This document shows positions 36,771-48,112 of a stretch of DNA of 64,000 nt, one piece after another; position 1 is the first letter of the stretch, and the number at the start of each line of letters is the position of its first letter. The stretch is from positions 806,001 to 870,000 of the forward strand of contig CM036759.1 in NCBI GenBank assembly GCA_020796225.1, read 5' to 3'. The notes under the pieces were generated by a model, which made no database searches, was not told the origin of the DNA, and was given only the letters and a program-made list of their open reading frames with translations. Origin of the DNA: Arion vulgaris (taxonomy: Eukaryota; Mollusca; Gastropoda; Stylommatophora; Arionidae). Position numbers and translations under genes: made by a program.

Positions 36771-36849
36771 TTGAAAGCATAACAAACAAAGAAATAAATA
36801 AGATAGATGTGAAAGAGAAGAAAATAGTGGAACAAGACAATTAGTTATT

Positions 36850-37270
36850 GGCAAGGAAACTGATCATAGTGACAGGATAAGGAGATATTTTTTTAACAGG
36901 CTTTTCTGTGCGCTTCATAAAGTGTTTTTCCCTGCCTCTGTTATTTCTGAAGTCCACCTTTTGAATGAAAGCTTTTTGCTTTGTATCCACTGTATTGATA
37001 TACATTGCCCTTTGAAGGGCACTGTCTGTTGGTAATTTGCTTATGTGGCCGAACCATTTAATTTGTTGCTTCTTGATAAAGTTCAGTACTGATGTTGTGC
37101 CCACTTTTTCCTGATGTCTTCATTTCTAAACCGGTCTCTTCTTGATACTCCTAGCATTCTGCGTAGATACTTCATCTCTTTTGTGACTAGTTTTCTTCTG
37201 TCATTTCCACTAACTGCCTGCGAGTGAATATTGCATCTGTACAGCTCCTATTCCTCCAAAATCCCATTTA
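36850..37270 (-). mobile_element. LINE-D 3' fragment inside piggyBac
   Basis: Minus-strand MKYLRRMLGVSRRDRFRNED-like sequence, then VGTTSVLNFIKKQQIKWFGH and SKLPTDSALQRAMYIN: the C-terminal tail of a LINE RT (KxQxxWFGH..R). The same 3' sequence (CGCTTCATAAAGTGTTTTTC) recurs at 36080-36170. Confidence 0.65.
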
Positions 37271-37474
37271 TGTGTCGCTGAGCTGTGGCTCGACAGTATG
37301 GCGCAGCCTTTTTTTTTAAATGTCCAAAGTATTTGTTGTAAATGAGGTTAATGACAAACATTGTAAATAGATTAAAGATAATAACAAACTTGAGATATGG
37401 TCACACATTGAATTTTATTTTAATCATGGTTTTATTCATACAGCTTCAAAAAAATTCACTGTAGAAGCTAACAG

Positions 37475-37615
37475 CACACATAACAATAAATTCATACAAA
37501 TAATACTGCATGTTACAATATGTACATCTATTAGCATACATAACAATAAATTCATACAAATAATACTGCATGTTACAATATGTACATCTATTAGCATACA
37601 TAACAATAACTTATT
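37475..37615. repeat. 60-bp tandem duplication within the piggyBac element
   Basis: The unit with CATAACAATAAATTCATACA, AATAATACTGCATGTTACAA and TATGTACATCTATTAG occurs twice plus a partial copy. A diverged echo lies at 37843-37935 on the other side of the LINE-I fragment, suggesting the fragment sits within a former repeat run. Confidence 0.85.
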
Positions 37616-37639
37616 ATGGTACTGGTATCATACTGTGAA

Positions 37640-37845
37640 TCCCAATCGCTGACCAGATTGAGAGAGATGGGTGTCAATATTGGTGCAGCCCGAAAAGAAT
37701 GACATACTAAATATGCAAGGATATTGATTAATCAACATCGAACTGGCGTGTTGGGTCGCTGGACGCTGCTGGATTTGCTGAGGCGGAGATTGGAGCACCT
37801 ATGGACATGTCCGGAGTGCTATGATAATAGTTCTCATATAACTGA
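37640..37845 (+). mobile_element. LINE-I terminal fragment inside piggyBac
   Basis: Plus-strand LREMGVNIGAARKE, then INQHRTGVLGRWTLLDLLRR and RLEHLWTCPECYDNS: the ORF end of LINE-I including the final CPEC motif missing from the 5445 copy. It sits in the piggyBac interior. Confidence 0.75.
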
Positions 37846-37994
37846 AAACAATAAATTCATCACAACAATGGTTCATAATGATGCATGTTACAATATGGAC
37901 ATCTATTAGCACACATAACAATAAATTCATCAGTTACTATGTGAAAAAGTTGGACATTACAATAGAACTGTTAATTGTGCTTCTAATACATTTT

Positions 37995-40200
37995 TTTAGT
38001 ATGAAATATTTCAAAACATGGTGTAATACACAGTGTTACATCACAGTCTTTGCACAAGTATCTTGTTTCACGTCGCTTTTTGAGCACACCACCCACTTTC
38101 TCACTGGAGCCTTCTTCTGGGATGTTTCTAGACTCTATGGTTGACGGAAAATGTCTCTCTCTGTACCAATCGTAGTGGCAGATCTGCACTCCTATGTCCT
38201 CCTCCGCACTTTCTCCTTTCTTTACAATATTTTTCCAGAATTTCCCATATTAGAGTTAGATGGAAATCAGCAACAGGGATGCTTTTACATGTGACAAGTT
38301 TGTATAATGCATGAGAATTCAAAACAGAAAGATCTTGCACATGAAAAAAAACATTTCTTATACCATTTCACAGTTTTTCTAATAGACTCCATGATAGAAC
38401 TGAGAAGCATGTCAGTTTAATCTAGTGAACCCATACATTTATTATAGTCCACAACACACTTGGGCTTTCGAACACTTTCTCCAGTTTTATAATCCGTTTT
38501 GTCATTTTGAACTACTTCTGCATTATGACATGTAGTCATACTGTAGTGACACCAGTATAAACTATAAAATCTAAAATGTAACCAGTTCTGCAGTCACAAA
38601 AACAAAGTCTTCATTCTGTCTTTTTGACGGAATGTACTATTTGAAAGGCAATCTTCTTTGAAAAGAAGAAGAGACTCGTCAATAACAACATCTTGATATG
38701 GTGAGAATGCACTCCGAAATGAAGTACGCAAACTGTCAATTACATTTCTAATTTTGTAAAGTCGATCACCACCGGCATCAATGCTGTGGTCTGAGAAGTG
38801 AAGCATTGATCACCACCGGCATCAATACTGTTGTCTGAGAAGTGAAGCATCGATCACCACCTGCATCAATGCTGTTGTCTGAGAAGTGAAGCATCGATCA
38901 CCACCGGCATCAATGCTGTTGTCTGAGAAGTGAAGCATCGATCACCACCTGCATCAATGCTGTTGTCTGAGAAGTGAAGCATCGATCACCACCGGCATCA
39001 ATGCTGTTGTCTGAGAAGTGAAGCATCGATCTCTACCTGCATCAATGCTGTTGACTGAGAAGTGAAGCATCTATCACCACCTGCATCAATGCTATTGTCT
39101 GAGAAGTGAAGCATCGATCACCACCGGCATCAATGCTGTTGTCTGAGAAGTGAAGCATCGATCACCATCTGCATCAATGCTGTTGTCTGAGAAGTGAAGC
39201 ATCGATCACCACCGGCATCATTGCTGTTGTCTGAGAAGTGAAGCATCGATCACCACCTGCATCAATGCTGTTGTCTGAGAAGTGAAGCATCGATCACCAC
39301 CGGCATCAATGCTGTTGTCTGAGAAGTGAAGCATCGATCACCACCAGTATCAATGCTGTTGACTGAGAAGTGAAGCATCTATCACCACCTGCATCAATGC
39401 TATTGTCTGAGAAGTGAAGCATCGATCTCTACCTGCATCAATGCTGTTGACTGAGAAGTGAAGCATCGATCACCACCGGCATCACTGCTGTTGTCTGAGA
39501 AGTGAAGCATCGATCACCACCGGCATCAATGCTGTTGTCTGAGAAGTGAAGCATCGATCACCATCTGCATCAATGCTGTTGTCTGAGAAGTGAAGCATTC
39601 TCAGAAGTAATAGAAATCTATCCCGTGACATGATTTCACCAAACTCAGTAGTCAGAAGCAAAGGGTGTTGCGACCAGTATTCAATTCATTAATTTTCAGC
39701 TTCTTAGTTCTAGACATTAGCAGGCACACAGAAAAATAAGAACATTCTTTAAAGTTAGTATTGGTCCAACGAGAGAGACGATTGCTTATGGTTGCAGAAG
39801 CATTGTGAAGAATGTCATTATAAAATCGGTTGCATTCATCAGATATAGACGTAACCAGTGGTGACAGAAAAATAGTAGAAGAAAATCAAGAACTGAACTG
39901 TTCTGATTTACATCAGCATTACATCCAGAGCTGGAGTTGTCAAAATTATTTATAATTGGATTCAGGTCATTGGAAGACCATTTAATTGAATCAAATTTAT
40001 GCCTTTTTGATGGCATGTCATCTTCACTGCACTCCGATGACGACGAAGATGCCGGACATGCAAATAACATGTGCTCAGCCACGCCATTTTGTTGTTGTCG
40101 ATGTTGATGGCTGGGTCTGATCGTCTTGTTCAGTTTCAGAATCAGAGCTACACATTTCTTCTTCACTATCACTTCTAGAAAACAAACTCCAACAATTCCT
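37995..40200 (-). pseudogene. piggyBac transposase remnant
   Basis: In minus-strand order: an acidic N-terminus (SECSEDDMPSKRHKFDSIKW, about 40000); TTEFGEIMSRDRFLLLLRML then HFSD just before the minisatellite (39590-39650); RLYKIRNVIDSLRTSFRSAF and DVVIDESLLLFKE (38600-38770), with the DE of the DDD catalytic core; YNKCMGSLDxTDM (about 38420), holding another catalytic Asp; DLSVLNSHALYKLVT (about 38330); and a C-terminal Cys-rich CxxCxxxLCxxPC finger (TRYLCKDCDVTLCITPC, about 38030). Frameshifts, in-frame stops and an 830-bp minisatellite disrupt it. Transposases of this family cut and paste at TTAA. Confidence 0.88.
38764..39598. repeat. 44-bp minisatellite inside the piggyBac transposase
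   Basis: About 19 tandem copies. On the minus strand the unit is ATGCTTCACTTCTCAGACAA, CAGCATTGATGCCGGTGGTG, ATCG. Both flanks are ordinary transposase coding sequence: LLLLR before the first unit and LYKIR after the last, so a single unit (MLHFSDNSIDAGGD plus two bases) was amplified from the gene itself. Two unit variants, CACCGGC and CACCTGC (plus strand), partly alternate. At 44 bp the unit is not a multiple of three, so amplification destroyed the frame. Confidence 0.95.
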
Positions 40201-40892
40201 CATCTACTTTAACAAGTTTCCTTGCCATTTTATTAAATAAATATATAAAAATATACACAGACTAATACTCTCCAACACAAGAATTAACACGAGTAGAAAG
40301 TAGACTCAACACCGTCACGTCCGAAGTACAAAAATGACTTCCCAAACTTTTTCCATGCATATAAAAACCGGTTTGACCAGTAACACAGGTGTTCAAATTG
40401 GTCACAGATGTCTAAAAATAGCTGTTCTTTATCACTAGAATATACACCATAATTTTCAAGGCGAAAAACGAAAGTAGACAGATTTAGCAGCCAAATTAGA
40501 ATTGTTGAACGGAAAATTACGTCGTTAGCCCACAGAGGACAGAAAATAAATTAGCATTTATACGGCTTTAGCAGTCTACGGGAACACCGGATATATACGT
40601 GCGTAGCAGCTAAAGGGTTAAAAATGTGGATTTTCTATTTGTACAATTTTATAGTTACCTGTCTGAACAAATATGTATATGTTGGATACTTTGAATAAAC
40701 TGTGGCCGGATTTCAGATATATTTATATTTCATGTCATATCGGCGTAACGTGAAGCAACAAATTATTTGGAGTAGCTAACTTGATTGATAATAGCTTATG
40801 CAATCAAGCAATCTCATTGTAGTTACTCTATACAATATACGCTAAAAGTGTATAACTTATCATATGTGACAATACTAAAAATGTTAGTAATA

Positions 40893-41225
40893 ATATAGTT
40901 AGTTAGTTAGTTAGTTTGTTCCTTTCGTGCCAAAGCGGCACATAGGGCAGAGGTTTTAGATCTCCATGCGATGCGGCTTGTTGCTAGCAGTTGGATATCT
41001 TGTATGGTTTTATATCCCAATAGTTTACTTTTTTGTTGGATGGTTCTTTAAAGAGTGGTCTTTGGTCTTCCACGTTTTCTTTTCCCAACTGGTGACCACA
41101 TAAGGAATTGTCGATTTAGTCTCTTTTGGTCTGATCTAAGAACATGACCTAAATATTCCCACCTTCGTTTCCTTATAATATTTGATATGGGTTGTTGGTG
41201 TGTTCTATCTCTCACTGCGTTGTTA
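40893..41225 (-). mobile_element. LINE-C 3' fragment with (AACT)n tail
   Basis: The plus strand opens with TTAGTTAGTTAGTTAGTTTG and continues CCTTTCGTGCCAAAGCGGCA, the reverse complement of the 9200-9440 end. It lies just outside the right end of the piggyBac element. Confidence 0.68.
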
Positions 41226-41229
41226 AAAA

Positions 41230-42049
41230 CGAAATCACTCCATTTTACTTTTAATAATTTTCGAGACTTTTTTCAAAGCTGTCCAGTAATAGTATGCATA
41301 CTAATAATATTAATAATAATAATAAGAAACGTAATTATAATATTACTCAATCATATATCAGAAGTTCCAACTCTGCTGCCGTCAGTTTCAAATCATATGT
41401 TGACATCTTCGTCTTCAGTTGCAGGGATGTTTCCTCCCTTATGGTTTTTTTCAATTTTTTTTTTATTTTCTAAAATCATTTCTTGGGATTTTATTTTGTC
41501 TCATTCTTTTTGTATCATCCCAGCTTTAACTGATATTGACTTCCTGATATAAGACTGAATGTAATGGACGATTGCGTAATACGGCATTCAAATACATAGC
41601 TTAGCTTGAATTTATAAACTTTAGACCACACACTACATTAGTATGATGATTCAACTCATTAACTTTTGTGGGTTAGTCAATAAAGAAATAAGTAGAACTA
41701 ACTAGAATACGAGAACATCATCATATAAATGATTATCCATTAGACGATAGTGATTCAACATGAATTTCATTACTCCAGACATTGTATAAGTGTTTAGATA
41801 ATTGTAATTAAGTCAAGGAAAGTGTATTTACTTTTCATTCCATGAATTGCTTTCAAAATGTGTTACATTTCACAGTATTGTTATTGTATACAACGGCAGA
41901 TTACTAGAAACAAACTTTATTTTATCATTTCAAATAGAAATATATATTTATGTATTCTTCTTCTTCTTCTTCAGAAAGCTCCATATCGACCACTTGTTAA
42001 CCATTATGTGTGATTTATATGTCATTTGAGCATAAGAGCGATTGCACGT
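41230..42049. other. intronic, nothing recognised
   Basis: AT-rich, with a TTCTTCTTCTTCTTC run at about 41957. The plus reading 41187-41552 begins in LINE-C antisense and has no domain. Confidence 0.45.
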
Positions 42050-42215
42050 TGCCAGTTATGCCAACAAGTGACGAGCACATCTGATATATTGTATTTATTA
42101 GTGTAGCTTCCCTAGGTCCTACATCCGTTGCCTTTTACGGCATGCGTTGTAGGTTGCAGTGGTACTATTATTTGCTTCCCTTGCGGGTCTCAACAACACA
42201 CATGCGATTTATGTA
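42050..42215 (-). repeat. possible SINE-like sequence
   Basis: On the minus strand ACCACTGCAACCTACAACG then CATGCCGTAAAAGGCAACGG recalls the CATGTCGTAAGAGGCGACTA core of SINE-1 but is clearly different. No second copy is present in the window, so this is only a resemblance. Confidence 0.3.
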
Positions 42216-42974
42216 TTCAAAAAGGTTTGCTGCTTTAACAAGTGAAATACTATATATAACAGTCATTGCTTTTACACATTTAGTATTTCTTGTCACTTTT
42301 ATGGGTTAATGCAGAAGATGCTAAGGATAGTACCTCATGTTGAGCGGAAGTCGCTTCCTTTTTTTAGCTCCGTCTATTTGGTTCCACACTGCCCAGCTCG
42401 CGTGTGGTTCTTCGAGACTGCTTGTGTACAGCAGCGCCACCATGTGGGCAACGGCTTCGACTACCCAGTGAAACTAAGTAGCAAAACTAGAAGGACGTAT
42501 CCATTCTACAGTACACACGGCTGCCGGCAGAAATGTCGAAGATTGTGCAGAAGATTGACAATGTCAACAACGGCTTCGAAGGCAGGTGCTAGAACAGCCT
42601 GGTATCGGGCTCAGGCACACCAGAGATTGTCATGGTTAAGTGGCTAGAACCAAATAGAAAGTAATTGCAAACTACTGGTTGTATGTTACCTCGAACTTGA
42701 TGCAGAACAGGAAATTAACTAAAACTCAAAGAACTGATGTCGCTCCTCCCAGGTCAGTCAGACCAATTCCAAGAGCTGGAGAAAAGAAAGATGGCACGTA
42801 CAAATGATCAAGTACAAATAAATGTGATGAAGGCCAAAAGTACTATTGTCTTACTGCAAAAAGACCTGCCATTGTACTACGGAAGAAATTAAGAATAGGA
42901 AAATGGAATGTAAGGAGTCTTTACCATCGCAATCTCCACATGATTTGCAATGAGATGGAGAGAATGAAAACACC

Positions 42975-43262
42975 TATACTTGGTTATTGGTTACTAAATT
43001 GACGTCACTGCACTCCTGGCAGACCCATAGGTGCTAAGTCTCCCCCACATATATCGAAGAGTATGCATACTGATGGTTCCGGTGGCTCGCTGATTAAACA
43101 CACCTCTCACTCTGCTTCTCAGGCATTCAGTTCGACTTGTACAACGGGTAACTCCAAACTGACTAAATCACGTGATTGATTCAACATCGATTTCAGTGTC
43201 CTCATCCAACAGACAGTCGCGAAGAGACCGAAGAATATCCCCTTATCCATCTTTAACTCCCG
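42975..43262 (-). mobile_element. LINE-I terminal fragment inside LINE-E
   Basis: The minus strand shares with the fragment at 26843-27110 the series around GTCTCTTCGCGACTGTCTG, GATTTAGTCAGTTTGGAGTT and GCACCTATGGGTCTGCC. It interrupts the LINE-E endonuclease between RIGKWNVRSLYHRNLHMICN (about 42895-42960) and VIYSRKETSGLSG (about 43275). Around 14 residues of LINE-E are missing at the junction, so the insertion caused or followed a deletion. Confidence 0.65.
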
Positions 43263-44701
43263 CTTCATGTGACAAAGTAATATACTCAAGGAAGGAAACA
43301 AGTGGACTGAGTGGATCGCTTCATTTTAGCAAGGAAAATATCTACAACACTACTTGGATACAACCCAATCAACGACCGACTCATCATTGTGAGATTAAAG
43401 ACAAAGAACACACACATCACAATAATCGAAACATACGCCCCAACAACAACAGCTTCTGATGAGGTGATCGATGAATTATATACAAATGTACAAGAATCAA
43501 TAGATAAAGTTCGTAAAAGAGACACATATATAGTAAGGGGCGATTTCAAAGCAAAAGTTGGCAAGGAAACAGCTGATGAGGGGGACCAGATAAAAGGACC
43601 TTTTAGTATAGGACAACGAAACGAAAGAGGCTCAAAACTAATTGAATTCTTCCTAAAAAATCACCTCTCCATTACGAACACTCTAAGCAGGCAATATCCA
43701 AAAGACCTCACTAGATGGCAACACCAGAAACAAAATATATTATATCGTGGTAAAAAGAAGCTGGGATAACAGGTATTCTATCAGTAAAGACACTACCCGA
43801 AGCACACTGTGACTCTGACCATGAACTGCTGGTGGCAGATTAAAAATTAGGACATAAGACAACAAATAAAAGGTACGGGCCCTATACGGTTTGATACAAA
43901 TGCCATTCCCCTAGAATACAACATAGAAATAATGAACAAATGTGGCATACTTATGGCGGCTCAAGAAGACATGACACCTAACGAACTGGCAACAGAGGCA
44001 ATAAATATATTAATCTTCACTTCACAAAACATCATACCGAGAAGAAAAGTACACGGGAAACAGGTCTACATAACTGGAAAAAAAACAATGAAGCTAATTG
44101 AAGAAAGAAGAAAGCTAAAGGAAACTAGGGAAAAACGAAGCAGCACTGAATATAAAAACTGCTCAAAGAGAAATCATGAAAGAAATCCGAAAAGACAAGA
44201 AAAAATACATAGTCACATGATTCATTAAAATTGATGAATTAAGAAAACATGGGAAAGAGATAGAAGTGAACAAAGAAATTAATATAAGGACACGTGACAT
44301 CAGCCCATCAATATAAGTCATAAACGATAAAATAGCAAACACATTAACAGGAAAGACATATTTACTGGATAGGTGGTATGAGTACTGCAGAAACATATAT
44401 GAAGACACACCTAAAAATCCACATGTGATAATAACAAAAAGCTAAGAGACAGAACCAGAGCCCACGTTGGATGAAGTGCGTCTTGTCATCAAAAGTCTGA
44501 AGAGAGGGAAGTCATCAGGGTGCGACTGTGCACAACGATATGGAATAGCACCTCCTGGCCAAAGGAATGGAAAGATCCGTATTTATACATATTCCAAGGA
44601 AGGTAAACCTGAAACTATGCGCCGACTACAGAACTATTGCCCTTATAAGTCATGCCAGCAAAACCCTACTAAGAATCATCATGAAAATGATGTAACAAAG
44701 A

Positions 44702-44800
44702 TTACGCCCGAGTGGTTACCGAGCCCACATTGGGATGTAAAGCATAGAACCAATGTTACCTGCCACGTACATCGTTAGAGAGGACTTAGGAGGTCGGACA
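44702..44800 (+). mobile_element. SINE-1, 5' part, inside LINE-E
   Basis: The segment opening GCCCGAGTGGTTACCGAGCC, with GTTACCTGCCACGTACATCG and TTAGGAGG, matches the head of the SINE at 33790. It interrupts the LINE-E reverse transcriptase reading between a fingers-like segment (up to about 44690) and GFRRGRCTIDHI (about 45085). The 3' boundary is unclear: sequence up to about 45060 is neither recognised SINE nor clear RT. Confidence 0.5.
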
Positions 44801-45524
44801 TGGGGCTAGCTATCTCACACTGTAAAAAAACACTAGATGGCAACATATCGGAGAGCGAACCAAGTAAACGTTGGCTGAAACTGGACAGATCGCCGAAAGA
44901 TAAACACCAGAGCTTGAAATGGTGCTGAAGATATGACGTAAAACACACCAATGCTAAGGTTGCGTGAATCATATTCCTACATGAATAGAATTTATGAGGA
45001 AATCTGGTACATCCGTCTGGGCGGTGATCGGAGAGAGAAAAGAGAACAAAATTAGAAATCGAAATATACGAACCACAAGCAGGTTTCAGAAGAGGTAGAT
45101 GCACTATAGACCATATTTGTAGCATGAGACTCATTATCGAGAAATGCAGAGAATACAACATAGACCAGCATGCATGTTCATATACTATAGTAAGGCTTTC
45201 GACCATATGCAACACTAGAAAATGTGGAACACTATGAAAGACATGCATGTTCCAACACACATAATAGAACTCATAGAATCTCTATACCACAAACAACATG
45301 CAGCCATTAAAATAGGAGGTGAAATAGCTGAATGGCCCGAGATTCAAATGGGAATAAGACGGGGATGTATTTTGTCCCCATACTTATTCAACATATATGC
45401 GCAGAACATCATGAGGAGTGTAAAAGACAATGTCATCTATGTTAATTACGACTCTTTCACTATAGGCGGCAACTCCATACCAGAGTTTAGATATGCAGAC
45501 GATACAGTATTATACCAGCTCGCC

Positions 45525-45965
45525 TCAGCCATCCAGGATCGGCTTCTCTTCAATCGCCTGCCCTTGTTTTCATTTATGGATTTGTGCAGAGGATGATTTG
45601 TCTTCAGAAACTCACAGATACGTTTTTACCTGTGCGACTTTGTATCTCATGGCCATCGTTGGCAATCCAAGGACATAGCACATTGCCGCACATGAAGTGT
45701 CACATGTGCAACCGAGTATAAACCTCATCTCTTCATTTTGGATCCTGTCTAACTTATCCAGCGATGTTCTGCTTACTGTCAGAAGATCAAGGCCATAGTC
45801 CACCACGCTCAGCACTAGTCCCTGATAAAGAAAAAGTAGCAGGCATTGTTCAATATCCGCCTCGGCCATAACTTTGAGAGCGGTTAGCTCTTTTTTTGTC
45901 TTGAGGACTATATTCTCAACATGACTCTTAAGGGAGCAGGACAAACGGTTGCTAACTTTCTTATT
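45525..45965 (-). mobile_element. LINE-I fragment, RT C-terminal part
   Basis: The minus-strand reading 45612-45944 has SHVENIVLKTKKELTALKVM, ADIEQCLLLFLYQGLVLSVV, RIQNEEMRFILGCTCDTSCA and YVLGLPTMAMRYKVAQVKTY, the thumb and linker of a LINE reverse transcriptase. It then meets SRSWMAEA, the equivalent of KSWMGQAEDC in the 5445 copy, linking the two as one family. It truncates LINE-E. Confidence 0.75.
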
Positions 45966-45969
45966 TCTC

Positions 45970-46730
45970 AGTCAAATGAGATATTTTTTATCAGCTAGTA
46001 CTAGGGGTGGTCTGGAATGAAATAGTATATAACTTTTAAATTAATTACTTGTCGGGTTGCCATGGAAATGGCGGCCATGTTGGATTATAAACAATGTCGT
46101 AAAGTAGGTAAGTACTCACAACTAGTTCATATTAATCTTTTTTTAAAAATTGAAATACTTAAATAAGCCATAGTTCTAGGCAGCTAGCAACTTTAAATTG
46201 TTCTGAGACAGAAAACATGCAGATGGAAGTGCAATGAATAAGACATATACAATTTTTACCCCAAAAATAAGAACTTTGGTTACTAAAAATATTGTGTATA
46301 AAAATATTGATCAAAACTTGTATTTCTATATCTGACTGTCCTCAGTATTGATAGATCTATATGTATACCAAATTTCATATTGATATCTTGAATGGTTACT
46401 GAGACTAACCTACTAAACACTTCCTAAATTAGTGAAAATCACAATTGTGAGAAAACTGCAATTTAAAAATATTTTTGGTGAAATATGAAAAGATCTTTAA
46501 CTTACCAAAGAATTTCTACATAAATTGCTTGTATGATTGACAGAACATGCGCCCTGTATTATTATATGTTAAATCCACCTGTATTATATGTGCCTTCTTC
46601 CTTCTGAGCTATCTCCTGCTCTTTGATGTAGAGCATGAGAGAACTACCATTTTTTAAATATAGGCAAATATTGACGTAGACTAATGAGATAACATTTTTA
46701 GCTATGCGATTGATAAAATCTTCTTTGACA
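45970..46730. other. intronic, one GGCGGCCATGTTGGAT motif
   Basis: A CATGGAAATGGCGGCCATGT motif at about 46061 resembles the one at 2288, suggesting two diverged copies of an old interspersed repeat; otherwise nothing. Confidence 0.4.
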
Positions 46731-46732
46731 AT

Positions 46733-46822
46733 TTGAATATCATAGTTGAAATAGGAGGTGAAATAGCTGAATGGTTAGAGATTCAAAAGGGGGTACGACA
46801 GGGATGTATTTTGCTCTGTGAT
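46733..46822 (+). mobile_element. short LINE-E RT fragment
   Basis: AGGAGGTGAAATAGCTGAAT then GGTACGACAGGGATGTATTT repeats the 45320-45372 segment encoding GGEIAEWxEIQxGxRxGCIL. About 80 bp only. Confidence 0.7.
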
Positions 46823-46841
46823 GGAGATTTCAAAGATTTTG

Positions 46842-47222
46842 TAGAGACAAATACATCTTTCAACTCATCATCAAGGTGCGTATCCTTTATAGGACGTTGC
46901 TCTCTTTGCAGCACATCTGAAATTCACTCTGTCTCTAGCTAGTTCACCCACTTCTCGATGGTCATGTTCATGGTTTTTAATATCTTGTAGCCATCTTCTT
47001 CTTGGTCTGCCTCTGCATCCTGGGACCCTGCCCTCTAGTATTGTTCTTTCCAGGCCATCGTGACACTTGATGTGACCAAAGTATCTAATTTTTCTGTATA
47101 GTATGTTGTTTATTAGTCAATTCTCTTTAACATTTAGTTCTTTCAGGACATCAGTGTTCATTCTTTTTCTGTCCATGGTATCCGTAGGATCTTTCTGTAG
47201 CATTTAGTTTCGAAGGACTGGA
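46842..47222 (-). mobile_element. LINE RT C-terminal fragment
   Basis: Minus-strand SFETKCYRKILR, then TDRKRMNTDVLKELNVKEN-like and GRPRRRWLQDIKNHEHDHRE readings resemble the C-terminal basic tail of LINE reverse transcriptases. The same segment, truncated, is at 36240-36500. A 36-bp minisatellite starts immediately beyond its end at about 47225. Confidence 0.6.
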
Positions 47223-47224
47223 TG

Positions 47225-48112
47225 TAACAAGTGTTGATGTATAGTTTTATTACAATGTAACAAGTGTTGCATGTATAGTTTTAGTTACAATTTAACATGT
47301 GTTGCATGTATAGTTTTATTACAATTTAACATTGTTGTATGTATAGTTGTTAGTTACAATTTAACAAGTGTTGTATGTATAGTTGTTAGTTACAATTTAA
47401 CATGTGTTGCATGTATAGTTGTTAGTTACAATTTAACAAGTGTTGCATGTATAGTTGTTAGTTACAATTTAACATGTGTTGTATGTATAGTTGTTAGTTA
47501 CAATGTAACAAGTGTTGCATGTATAGTTGTTAGTTACAATTTAACATGTGTTGTATGTATAGTTGTTAGTTACAATTTAACAAGTGTTGTATGTATAGTT
47601 GTTAGTTACAATTTAACATGTGTTGCATGTATAGTTGTTAGTTACAATTTAACAAGTGTTGCATGTATAGTTGTTAGTTACAATGTAACAAGTGTTGCAT
47701 GTATAGTTGTTAGTTACAATGTAACAAGTGTTGCATGTATAGTTGTTAGTTACAATGTAACAAGTGTTGCATGTATAGTTGTTAGTTACAATGTAACAAG
47801 TGTTGCATGTATAGTTGTTAGTTACAATTTAACAAGTGTTGTATGTATAGTTGTTAGTTACAATGTAACAAGTGTTGCATGTATAGTTGTTAGCTACAAT
47901 TTAACAAGTGTTGTATGTATAGTTGTTAGTTACAATGTAACAAGTGTTGCATGTATAGTTGTTAGTTACAATGTAACAAGTGTTGCATGTATAGTTGTTA
48001 GTTACAATTTAACATGTGTTGTATGTATAGTTGTTAGCTACAATGTAACAAGTGTTGTATGTATAGTTGTTAGTTAAATGTAACAAGTGTTGCAGTATAG
48101 TTTTAGTTACAA
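47225..48112. repeat. 36-bp minisatellite array with an open 12-residue periodic frame
   Basis: The unit GTTGCATGTATAGTTGTTAG plus TTACAATGTAACAAGT is repeated about 24 times; variants alternate GCATG/GTATG and ATGTAAC/ATTTAAC. Because 36 is a multiple of three, a 268-codon plus-strand reading (47271-48077) stays open with the period CIVVSYNLTSVA. No other coding signs; it is intronic for ANAPC1, and I read it as a repeat. Confidence 0.93.

Larger units (their letters stand above)
35660..40617 (-). mobile_element. piggyBac-type DNA transposon, 4.96 kb
   Basis: TTAA target duplications at 35656-35659 and 40618-40621 flank perfect 13-bp inverted ends CCCTTTAGCTGCT (35660-35672) and AGCAGCTAAAGGG (40605-40617). 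Inside, on the minus strand, are pieces of a piggyBac transposase. The element has swallowed other repeats: LINE-D and LINE fragments (36080-37270), a LINE-I end (37640-37845) and several tandem arrays. That makes it about twice the usual 2.4-kb size. It is broken and presumably immobile unless helped in trans. Confidence 0.93.
42300..45525 (+). mobile_element. LINE-E, decayed endonuclease-RT element
   Basis: In plus order: RIGKWNVRSLYHR (endonuclease start, about 42895); VIYSRKETSG and LLGYNPINDRLIIVRLKTKN (43280-43400); YAPTTTASDEVIDELYTNVQ and DTYIVRGDFKAKVGKE (43430-43570); SKLIEFFLKNHLSITNTLSR; linker 43932-44228; MDEVRLVIKSLKRGKSSG (44467); IAEWPEIQMGIRRGCILSPY (45330); and FRYADDTVLYQL, the catalytic YADD box (45490). 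LINE-I, SINE-1 and frameshifts interrupt it. The region 42300-42880 is assigned by position only and may be its 5' part. Confidence 0.72.

Noticed and set aside
36422..36854. Leu/Phe/Ser-rich minus readings of 107-137 codons as membrane proteins
   Set aside because: Three overlapping frames are open because of a 40-bp tandem repeat and low complexity.
42309..42647. 112-codon plus reading as an independent gene
   Set aside because: No domain; it precedes the LINE-E endonuclease start and is more simply its 5' region.
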